From contig CM049318.1 in NCBI GenBank assembly GCA_026874595.1, positions 14,119,241 through 14,183,240 on the forward strand: a stretch of DNA of 64,000 nt, given 5' to 3'. The first letter of the stretch is position 1; every line of letters starts with the position of its first letter. The position numbers and the translations under genes were made by a program. Source of the DNA: Sipunculus nudus (lineage: Eukaryota; Annelida; Sipuncula; Golfingiida; Sipunculidae). The notes below the pieces were generated by a model, which saw only the letters and a list, made by a program, of their open reading frames with translations, was not told where the DNA came from and did not search any database. This document shows, piece after piece, positions 35,293 to 45,439 of this stretch.

Positions 35293-36545
35293 TGTCAAGG
35301 TTTAAACCCCAGGCAATCCTAAGGTACCTTGCCCCCAGGTTCTTTCATCATCAAATAATCAAATACAGCATGTGGATGCACAGTTCCATGCAAACAGAAA
35401 CAAGTCAGCAAGTATTTATATTATATTTATTGACAAAAATACACTTATTTAGTATCTTAACGGTGCATAAAATCAGTGGCTCTGGCTTGGTGGCAACACG
35501 GCAAGGCATATGAATGAAAAAGGTCCTGAATGTGTCACGATACCAGTTAAATCTGCAAAAAATTAAAGAGAAGAGACTTGAGACTTTATATGAGACTTCT
35601 TTAAAAATCTGAGCTACTTTAATAGTTACTCCTTTTATGCTTCTAACACTGTATACCAATACAGATACGAATTAGATGTAGATAATATTGCTAAACAAAT
35701 ATACACATTATCTAGTCAATTTACGGGTTGAAAGAGTAACAATACCAAGATACAAAGACAATACTGGTCTTCCTAGCTTTTACTTTATTACTGTATAAAT
35801 GGGCTACAATAAAGAAGGAGGTTCTGGAGACTTTTTTAGAAATAAATGTGGGACTCACCATAAATGCTGTATCGGTTATGCGGTACACATAGGCCTGGCA
35901 CTGGCAGTCAACCCTGAGGTCCTTTTGGTCCCTAGTACTTGGCCCACAGAATACCACACAGACGGCTCCTGAGTAGGTGTTTCCATTCTTATAGTGGTTC
36001 TCACCAAACGGTTATGCCCATGAGCTGGCCTTAGGCTTGATAAACACAGTAAGAGTTGGCCTTATTGAAAGTTCAAAGGTCCAGGTTCTGTTCCACTCTG
36101 TAAAACACATCTCTAGACCCCAAATTATGTACAGTTCATGGTGGGTGTACAGAGCACATCCTCATGCTACGAGGGTCTCATGCCAACTGCCGTTCCTCTC
36201 CCCGAGAGCCCACTTGGCCCCAGCATGAATTCCCCAAAAAGCCCCAGAACCAGTTTGTGAAATTATTGTAACCCTATCCTTGTTCAAGTCTTTTATTAAA
36301 GAAACACCACAGAGTTGCTATGCTTCAGTGATCACTGTGCACCACTGAAAGAAACCCTACTCGAGTGGGGACTAGAGGAAAGCACAGGTTTGTTCTAAAT
36401 GACTGGGGGGGGGGGGGGTTGTTTCTACCAGTATATGGGTGAACCCATGGGGGGGGGGGGGGGGGGATTTACACTTTGGAGATAGGCAATAATAATAATA
36501 TTGACTTTATTATACTTAACGTGTCATAGGGGCAATTCTGTGACA
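35293..36545 (-). repeat. 5' LTR of the Gmr1-type element
   Basis: 1,253 bp, the partner of 28,579-29,819. The length difference is mainly in the two G runs near 36,406 and 36,450. It would carry the promoter. I did not identify a convincing TATA box. Confidence 0.93.
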
Positions 36546-36550
36546 AATAT

Positions 36551-37845
36551 TAGTATGATGTATGGTTAGGTTTGAAGACAGATGATCCACGTTATACGGA
36601 CTTTTCCAACTGTGCGTGTATTTGGGTAAGAATTAATTATGCTAGTACTTTATTAACCAGAATTCACTGCAGTGATTTTATAATACAACATGTATGTGCA
36701 CAGAATTACTAGTACCTTAAATAAATATAATTACCAAAATATATATCGGAAGCCTCCTCCTCCGCCCCAGCCATCCTTTTATGCAACTATCAAATTGCGT
36801 ATCACCCCAATTATTGTACAGGAAACATGAAGACTGAACCTAGGCACGAAATGCCCACAAAATGCTTACTCTACCGACTTCAGGAATCTAAATAATCCTA
36901 AATATTTGTCAGACTATGTCTCGGCAAAGATTCACAGACGGAAGAGAAAACCTATTTGTGTAGCTGATGGTTGTAAGTTAGACCTTATCATCAACTAACA
37001 CCAAAAGTCAAGCGTCTGCTACAACAAGTTGATACCATAATAGCTCTACGACCTTCTACCTTCTGCCATGACCTATCCAAATGATTATGACAACCAGCAG
37101 TTTTTACGCATCTTTATTGGGATAAAATAAAGATAGTCATTACACACCATGAGATTCTTTTGGTACAGAATGTGTTTGATATTATACATATTTACAACAA
37201 CATTATATATATCCATATCACAATGGAAAGTAAGTATTATCATCATTATTGGATCTTCGTATTGTTGTACATATATATATATCTTTTATACTCATCATTA
37301 TATCATTATTCGATTATATATAAAATGTTAGGGTGTTTGATCCTTTAGTTCCTAGAGCCACAAATTCAAGACAAGAGTGCGAGAGGACAGTTCGATCGAT
37401 AAGAACACTTAATCCCGTTTTCCTGAAAACCCTGTTAAAATATGAAAATGTAAAGGCCTAAAGGTGATTCACCCATATAACAAACTTTGTGAATTAATAG
37501 ACCAGTAACATTATATTCCTCTCCTCCTCATTAGCATATGATAAAAAAGCTTGTTTAATATAGAACACTGTTAGATAATGCATTTTCACACCGAACAGCT
37601 TTAACAATTTCTGAGGTGTTCTTTTAAATTAATAAATTGATTATGGAATGAGTGATATTATCACACGACATTATAACGTTTTAAGTTTCGTATGTTTTAA
37701 ATGCACAATAACAGGCAACTAGGTTAACTTTTCTATTTATTTTATTCTACTAAATCATTTGTAGATTTTTCTTATAAAAGAATTTAGAACACTGATAACA
37801 CTATTATCTATACATTTATTCACATTTTTCATATATTTGCAAGGT
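36551..37845. other. Downstream flank of lectin copy C
   Basis: Noncoding. From about 37,080 it matches copy B 15,090-16,200 (for example cccatataacaaactttgt at about 37,470 and 15,474). Short (TA)-rich pieces occur near 37,270 and 37,310. No gene is seen. Confidence 0.6.
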
Positions 37846-38568
37846 TTACTTTAGAGGGCAAGTAGCCCTTTTTTCGCAAATCGCAGAAGACGCAACGATA
37901 TTGTGATAGACATGCCATTCACCAGTGACTCTATCAACTATGACGTAGCCCAAGAGGTCTTTTTCAGTTTTTGCCCAATTCGTGTACGTCATTTTCTCTC
38001 CAGTTCCCGACCACATCCAGTAAAATGCCCGTCTCATTCCAGATGTCCAGATTCTTTTTGTCAAATCACCTTTACATATTAATATTATTCAAATAAGTAT
38101 ACAAATGTTAAATTAGTATTCATGAAACACGTAAATATTCATCCTAACCGAGACTGATAATCTGGTGATGCATAAACGAATTAAAACGGCAAAAGTTATG
38201 ATGCAGGCAGAAAACCACAGCGATAGGAGGAGGCATATTGCTCGGACTTCATTGTGAAATAAAATACGCAAAACTGTTTTCTAAATGTGTTATAATTTGC
38301 ATTAATAACTATTCTATAAGCATGTTTTATATCCTTTGTAACGCAGCAACAACTTACGCTTCCACCGAAGGTACCGATGTATAACCCGTCTTAAATGTAT
38401 CATTTCCTCTTCAGTTTGGATAGAAACAAGGTGACTTTGTCGTTTATTACACTGCTGGTTCGCTTCTTCATAAAAGAGTGTTCGATCAATTAACATATAA
38501 CAAGATGGATGTGTCGATTTGGTGCCAGTGAACATGTCGAGGAAACCGGTGGTACACTCTGCAAGGTC

Positions 38569-38571
<3 letters not shown>

Positions 38572-38611
<40 letters not shown>
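38572..38611. repeat. (TA)n tract before lectin exon 3, copy C
   Basis: A TA run begins 13 bp from the acceptor CAG on the minus strand. Confidence 0.9.
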
Positions 38612-38616
<5 letters not shown>

Positions 38617-39069
38617 TGGTGAGGATGTTAAATTTATTCAATAAGCATATAATGGACCGTCATGTACCTTTATTCTCGTACAATTTTTTTCGTTTCTAAT
38701 ATGCAAGGCTTTAACATCAACACACAATGTGCTCATGTTTCTATTAACTAACCTTGTGGTCAGAGTTTATGGCAGTGGGAATGTCGAATGATTTGTATAG
38801 AGCAATGGTGAATGATATTTGAAAAAGAGAGAGCGGTTATTTTGGCAAGGGACAGCCTAAACTATAAAAATAAGGTAACTCATTGATTTCAAGAGCCATT
38901 AACATATATTTCATTGAAATCAACTTAAACGAGGGACAACAAAGGTGCTTACTGCAGGAATGAAGTTTCATCCCTCTGCCAGTCATAACCGTCAGATTCG
39001 TAAGGACACCAGGCTTAGGACATGCATGAGTGCAGATACCTGCACAGTCCTTTAGCCTGGCGGTCGCTT

Positions 39070-39072
<3 letters not shown>

Positions 39073-39118
<46 letters not shown>
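39073..39118. repeat. (TA)n tract before lectin exon 2, copy C
   Basis: The TA run lies within 10 bp of the exon 2 acceptor and is followed directly by the MULE, which may have inserted into it. Confidence 0.9.
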
Positions 39119-39122
<4 letters not shown>

Positions 39123-39127
39123 CCAGC

Positions 39128-42100
39128 AGGCTTTATTGCTGGTACAGGTTAAAAAGCCTATAACATACAAATATGGATGTGGCCGGTACAGTAAAGAAGC
39201 CCATTGAAACTTTGTTTTTGTCATACATTTAAAAGCTAATATGCGGCAACTCAATTAATCAGAGGGGCTGTGATAGCAAGTGAGATTTTGTGTTATAGTG
39301 GTCACATCATAAAAGGTAGTAATGAATTGTCTCAGATTATTTGTGTCATAGTTTGTGCCATGTGTCAGGCAAGGTAACACAATAGGATATGTTGTAGCCT
39401 TTGTATAAAAAAACTAGAGGTAATGAGTCTATTTTTATTATTATTTAATTTGGGACTGAAAGAAACATATATACATACCGACTATACCAAACTTGACCCA
39501 GCAGGCTAGTTTACCGGTTACGTATATTGAAAAGTATGTACCAAATTGCAGGTTCCCAACATTATTGCATTGTTACAATTGCATTTGGTGCAGTTCACTG
39601 ACCAATGCAGATGAGATGGTGCCAATCAAGGCATGAGTAATACACAAATGAACCTGTTGCTGTCGTTGATGTTTCAGCGCCCCCTTCACATACATTGAAA
39701 ATACAAAGTGGAGACAGCTGGCTCCTCTCCTCTCCTGTTGCACAGCAGCTCAACCATCATCATGGGCGAATTTGTGAATCAGCTTTAAACTGAGCTTTTC
39801 AAAAGATATTTTTTTCAGTAAAAACGGGTCCCTTCGTGGTGAGTGTAGTGGAATCCTGCTCTGTAAACCTGGCCAATATCTGCTGAGCACATTCTTCTGT
39901 TGACTGTAGTCTCTGGTGATGAATTGGCTGTACATTACAGTGTTGTAACTGATGGAACAGGTTCTTCAGTTACAAGCTAGTAATTAAATTATGTTAGTGT
40001 GGTGGGTTGCTGTGTTCTGTGGAGGACTGTATGCCTGGGCTGGTACCTCGTATACTGCTTGTAGATGGAATGCTTGAAGGGGGATGCTTTGCTCTGTGGA
40101 GATTGTGTTCTGAGACGGGTGACCAAAAGCTTTTGCTTCTGGGTGTAGTTGCCGATGGGACTGTTGAACTGACATCTGGTATTTCTGACTGGACTTTCAT
40201 GTCTCTGATGGTTGGTTGAGATGGTTTGAGTGTCACGGGTGATTACATCATTCACAACAGGGTTTTTTTTCCAGCCTGTCAGAAAGGTGCTAATTTCTGT
40301 AATAATTCCAGTTTCTCGTTGAAGTCGCACATTCCTCCATTGCAGTTAGGTGTGACAGATTCTAAAGAACTGTTGATGCTTTGCGAATTTTCTCCAACCG
40401 GCGTGTAGGATTCACGTGCACTGATATTGCAGAAGCCTGGCGTGAGGTAGGACAAAAAGTACTTTGGTACAATTTGGGTCCTTGTCTGTAATACTCAGTG
40501 TATATCTCATATGACAAAGGTCATGACAATACAGCTCCATATCCAAAGCCGACCTAGCAGCATAGATGTGACGACATGGCAGGTCATGAATATGAAAGAA
40601 TATGTGCACGAATCTGGAGTAATGGATAGCATAGCTTGTGTTGTGGCAGCTTGAAAGACACCACTGAAATCTTCAATCAAGTTACTTTAGTGGCAAGCTC
40701 AATATGCTTTGTGATAATTATGAATATGTGTGGTGTAACCAGTTAGTGGGATTATGCTGCACATTTATTTAATTAAATGGTACCCTTGGTTCTTTCTGAA
40801 ACGTCACTAAAGTTTGATGATCTCGTTCTGTCCTCAGAGTTTTCAGCACTTGAAAGAATTTTGCTAAGAAATCCTTGAGACTCCTCTCATGGGCTATGAC
40901 TGACTTTAATTTTTATTTAATTTTTCTCTAGTTTGTTGTTTATGAGAACACACAGGTTCATCGCCTGTTGTTTGAATCATTCAATCCATTACTTTTATAG
41001 GCTCCCCAATACCTGAAAACAATTCCGTTGTCATGCAACTGCTGTATTGTTGTTTTAGGACTCCTCACTGTGTTCGTAAGTCTTATGTATCATTTCGAAG
41101 ACTGTTTCTTTCTGTTCACCCATAGTCCTCGTTTCCCATGTTGTTATATCTGAATTTCACCTTGTGATATCTCTTCTGTAAAAGCCATGCGATCTTCAAT
41201 ACCTAGGCAGTAAGAATAACTTTAACATCATTCCATCTGGGGTTTCTAACTTTGAACAACTGAACCATAATCTTCAGCAAGGGAGCCTGTTCATTAATGA
41301 ATTAGAAAGCGCAAACAGCTTCACCCTCTCCATTACCATCTGTCACCAGTATATCAAACAAGGAGAACCCAAGGATATTGATTTTGTCTGTGGAATCAAT
41401 TAGAATTACCCCTAGATCATTATCAAAGGCTTTCTTCATTTCTTCATATGCACATCATGAAGTATATATATGTCCTTGCAGTATGTCCTATTAACTGATG
41501 ATAATTTCGGTTTCTAGTCCAGGTATGACTGACAAGTAAGAGTTGATCAGCTGTGTTTCTGGAGTAGATTGTCTCAGGTTGCCTATAAGAAGTTCCGACA
41601 TTATGGATATCTTTTAGCAGGAAGCCTTTTCCAATGTTATCTCGGAAATCTTGCTGCACTGACTCGGGACTGTTTGTCATTTTGTCTTCTCGAAACTGGT
41701 ACGAGTTTGTATTGATTTTCATTTTTGAATTCTGTCACTTGAATAGTTGTCCATCTTTTATAGCTTTCAAACTTAAAATGAATAGGCAGTTCATATTCTG
41801 TGTATGTTGATTTGGCCTTCCATCGGGACCAACTTTGGTAAGCCCTCCCACCCTCTTTGCAGTTGCAGATGACTTCCGTGAATTTAATTCCCTGATTGAA
41901 TACCCGTTTTGAAGCTCTCTTTTGAACAATAGAAATTGTTTTGGCTTCCCGGTGCCAAAGATCAATGTAGTTGGTCCCTTGAAAAGAAACAAGTTTTTTT
42001 TTCAAATTCCTCCCAAGAATGAGACACGTTTCCTTCGCTAATCATTTTGATTTAATGCCTGAGTACTTCTTCTGATTGCATATGGAATTGTGGATTAAAA

Positions 42101-42528
42101 GACAGGAGGACCTGGTTTCACTTACAACTCCATGAAGTTCTGTAAAATCTTTGACGTTGTGCACAAACAAACCGACATGATTTCTTAACTCATCTAGTTC
42201 TGTGTTCACTGTGTAGTTGCGACACAGACAAACACAAGCAAACATGTGGCTGTTTTTCGCTGCTTGCCTTCTTGCAGAGACCATTTGAAGGTGTTACCAC
42301 TATGACACAAGCATCTCAAACAACCGACCTAATTAAGTCAGTACCTCCTTTGATAAGCCCACCATGACACTAACTCACACTTGCTATCACATCTCCTCTA
42401 ATCAAATGAGTTGCCCCATGTGAGCTCTAAACTGTATAAGAAAAACGTTTAATGGGCTTATTGCTTGCACGGGGTACTTTGATATCTCTATGTGATAGGC
42501 TATTTTACCTGTACCGGTAAAATAGCCT
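39128..42528 (-). mobile_element. Mutator-like element (MULE-SWIM type) in lectin intron 1
   Basis: Ends at 39,128 and 42,528 form a long imperfect terminal inverted repeat of roughly 250 bp. Shared words include aggct...ggtacagg at the tip, then aagcccatt, gcggcaactca and tgtgatagcaagtg on opposite strands. The outermost 30 bp is itself nearly palindromic. Inside, on the minus strand, is a decayed ZSWIM3-like transposase. Long TIRs plus this transposase identify a MULE. I could not find the expected 8-9 bp target duplication. Without the element, intron 1 would be about 0.7 kb, close to the 0.4 kb of copies A and B. Confidence 0.8.
39985..42050 (-). pseudogene. ZSWIM3-like MULE transposase, degraded
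   Basis: The order on the minus strand is as follows. A FAR1-type N-terminal DNA-binding domain (about 42,005-41,640) has YIDLWHREAKTISIVQKR, FNQGIKF and NCKEGGRAYQSW. A short KGFLLKDIHNV linker is at about 41,605. The DDE core at about 41,440-41,200 has MKKAFDNDLGVILIDSTDKI and VTDGNGEGEAV, then NPRWNDVKVILTA. A SWIM zinc finger at about 40,580 has HDLPCRHIYAARSALDMEL. These motifs match the transposases related to vertebrate ZSWIM1/ZSWIM3. It would cut and paste the element. Stops interrupt the core (after GEAVCAF and VILTA), so it is inactive. A C-terminal tail rich in Ser/Thr/Gln extends to about 39,985. Confidence 0.8.
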
Positions 42529-42832
42529 CTTATATTACATATATACTTAAGATAACATTAGATATTATAAATTAAATATATCTAATAATCTTATCTGAAC
42601 CACAACAATAGCATTAAACATGGGAAAGGAACAAGTGAACTTTCCACAACATTTTTGAAAAACTATGAAAGGATTCCTTTCCTTTAGTCTTGCTTAAAAT
42701 GCGTTTATATAAGCACTTATTCTTGTAACAATACAAATAAATAAATTAGAAATTATATATCTTTTTTTTACCAATCACGTAATATAATACAGATGAGCAA
42801 GAGAATGAAGAGTATTTGATCCATTTTGCATG

Positions 42833-42835
<3 letters not shown>

Positions 42836-42879
<44 letters not shown>

Positions 42880-42892
42880 GTATATATATATG
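42836..42892. repeat. (TA)n microsatellite in lectin intron 1, copy C
   Basis: TA runs with a short aaatg interruption. Another run lies at 42,990-43,024, ending in TGTGTG. Confidence 0.9.
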
Positions 42893-42989
42893 GAAATGGT
42901 ATACACAGAAAAGTCGGATCCCATCGTCAGTGAACCGACTTTTCTGTGTTCATAATTTTCCATCTATAAACAATGAACCAGCATGAAAA

Positions 42990-43030
<41 letters not shown>

Positions 43031-43800
43031 TTATATTTACAATAAGAATCAAATCTCAGTAAACTAAACTATAAGTTTTTCCACTAACCACTTGTCAACA
43101 GTTTTTGACATGACACAAAACAAACGTTTATTCAGTTATCCATTTATACCCTACAACTTACCTGCTATTATACAAGTGAAGGAGAAAATAATAAATGATC
43201 CTGACCACATACTATCCAATAATCAAAGAAAACTGTTGGAGTTCCGAGGAATACCTCTAGAAATTACCTGCAATATGTAAACCAACCATAAGAAAAAACA
43301 TTCATTTAAGGTTTGACATTAAACTTATATTTGGATGCATTCACTATATCCTAATATCTAAAATCCTTTCCAGTACTCCATATTTAAATTATTGTACACT
43401 CATTTTGTATAAGACGTTTAGCATATACCATATAGTATGATTACAAATATATGCATTACAGATAGTTGGTTTTCATATGTAGTAATGTTTAATTTTTTTA
43501 AAATCTAAGAATATTCAATGTTTGGATACTTCACTCACATTTGCACCACCGTTAATTGCTGTGAGATAAGGAAACTTTGGTGCACCATTCGCGACCGATG
43601 GTAAGTTAAACCAACAGCAGATCTATTTGACATGAACATGTGAAGGGTCATCGGTGTGGCAATAAAAGCCAATTCCTATAGGCATAATTAAATAAAATGA
43701 CACTTTAATGTGTTCTATGGTATTCGGTGACATGAAACGTTTCCGGTAACAATAGCCGTACATTTGTAACATATATGCTATTATAAGCATATGAATAGAG

Positions 43801-43822
43801 GATATATATATATATATATATA
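43801..43822. repeat. Short (TA)n tract upstream of lectin copy C
   Basis: A short TA run after the block with gctattataagcatatg. It is the counterpart of the much longer runs upstream of copies A and B. Confidence 0.85.
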
Positions 43823-44349
43823 ATGATTGACGGCAGGTAAGGTGTGCTTGTATTGTCGCAGATTCATTGTATCCTATAATGGCGTAAACTACTGGGAGAA
43901 CAGTGCCTGGATAAGCAAAAGGAATCGATAAAACAGCGACCTCGCTTTCTGTATTTGGTTTGGTTGAAGATAAAAGGATACTGAAGATTAAAGTCTGCAA
44001 TTTCGGGATTGTATACCATACTGCCGTATAAGTGGTTCCATACATTCTTCTGTTAAAAGAAGAAAAATCCATTCTTTTATATAGGACAGATAATTATATA
44101 TGAAACTTTAGAAGAACAGTGCACATGTTTATTGTGAGATACAGCGACAACATATTTCCTTGCGTACGCATGTCCACCGGTTTGGGTGCATATCACTTTT
44201 TTATCATTCATATTGTCACATGAGCTTTGACATAGAATGAGAGACACATTTTGCTTGGTATAAGGGGTTCAACATGCCAAATAATGGGCCCAATAATAGG
44301 ACAGCATAAAGGCTCTTGATATTGACATATATGTTTATGATATAAATTT

Positions 44350-45435
44350 TACCTGCTGGTCCTGTGTTTAAAGCATAAGTAAAGAAAATTTGAGTCGATA
44401 ATTAAATATTATTATATACCATATGCAACTTGAAGCGGATCAATATCCTATCACACCAGCCAGGCTTACAAGTTGGCCATCTCCTGCCAAACGTTACCTA
44501 GAGTTGGCTTCCGGGCAGTATCTAGATGAAGACTTGTCGTATTTTCATTTACCATATCTGCTCGTCATGCTTTTAATCTCTTACTGTAAAGTATAAGGGT
44601 TGATACCGTTGTTGAAATACGGCACTCTAAGTCTCCAATGGCAGGCTTTCGCTAAATCAAATAACGTTGTTGCTCCTGCACTCACATATAATAACAATGC
44701 CCTTTAGGCTCTACCACAAACTATGAAAGAAAACGAAAGCACACAAGCCACAGCTAGTCTTACCTTCACACATGAAAATCCGGAATTAGCCAAGTTGTCT
44801 GAAGTTTCACAAGGCTCTCTGTACTTCCGTCGTTGTTTATAATCACATATGGAAAGATGCTTGAAAAAAACAATAAATTTTGACTTAATTTGTTGTTACA
44901 TGGTCTTAATCTGTACACGTGTAACTCCATTATTTTCAGTAGGGTTATTACATGGAAGAGATTTCAATAAAAATGTTTTAATGTTTCCTAAAGCTGTGAT
45001 ATAATATCAATTTATTGAATGTGCTTGGTTTAAAGGCCATTGAATAATGCTTTCCGTTTCTTTACACCATGTCGCACTTTATGTCGGATATCAATACTAT
45101 TTGGTCATATGCAACTAACACAACACTAAAACAACCTGCAAGACACTACTATTGTAGTACCACTCCCAACTGTACATTAATTTTTTTCGGCCTATTTTTC
45201 AAACGGTGTTGGGCATGGTAGGACATCCTTCTTGTAATAATGTCTCCACAGACAAATAAAGTCTTTACAGATATATGACAATACACAGATAATAGAATAG
45301 GTGGAGAGGTCTAATTTAAATAAAATTATGAATTTTTGGCATAACTCAGCTGCGACATCTTTTTTTTACAAATGTGCCAGCAGCAGCTGACAAGAACTCA
45401 CGATAGAGACATGCATGTAAATGATGCGCGCCCTT
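44350..45435. other. Intergenic, nothing recognised
   Basis: Mixed composition with short frames only. Poly-T runs occur near 45,180 and 45,360. No element ends seen. Confidence 0.4.
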
Positions 45436-45439
45436 TCAA

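Larger units (their letters stand above)
28579..36545 (-). mobile_element. Gmr1-type Ty3/gypsy LTR retrotransposon (integrase before RT)
   Basis: Two nearly identical LTRs (28,579-29,819 and 35,293-36,545) begin TG and end CA and are flanked by the same 5 bp (aatat at 28,574-28,578 and 36,546-36,550). On the minus strand come a tRNA-His-type primer site, gag with a CCHC knuckle, protease, integrase with HHCC and DDE, a GPY/F-like module, reverse transcriptase, RNase H and a polypurine tract. The enzymes are of gypsy type, but integrase precedes RT, the arrangement known from Gmr1-like elements. The element is inactive (frameshifts, changed RT box) but young by LTR similarity. It lies in lectin copy C, downstream of the gene. 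Confidence 0.93.
37846..43210 (-). pseudogene. C-type-lectin-like gene, copy C (exon 4 acceptor lost; MULE in intron 1)
   Basis: Exon 1 is 43162-43210 (signal peptide MWSGSFIIFSFTCIIA, donor GTAAGT). Exon 2 is about 38952-39066 (DCAGICTHACPKPGVLTNL). Exon 3 is 38358-38558 (201 nt; HPSCYMLIDRTLFYEEANQQ, HLVSIQTEEE; donor GTAAGT). Exon 4 is 37846 to about 38057 (FYWMWSGTGEKMTYTNWA, VIVDRVTGEWHVY, SAICEKRATC, stop). Exon phases are all 1. The reading frame is open through all four exons, making this the best-preserved copy. However, the exon 4 acceptor that reads CAG in copy A reads CAA here, and the next AG would change frame. Intron 1 is 4.1 kb because a 3.4-kb MULE sits in it. The product would be a secreted protein of about 190 aa with one lectin domain lacking EPN/WND. 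It might still be expressed if a non-canonical acceptor is used. Confidence 0.8.
21110..44345 (-). repeat. Segmental duplication unit, copy C, inflated by transposons
   Basis: Copy C is homologous to copy B but interrupted by a DIRS-like element, a Gmr1-type LTR element and a MULE. With those removed, its remaining length (about 6.4 kb) is close to copy B's, which supports one ancestral unit with later insertions. Confidence 0.7.
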
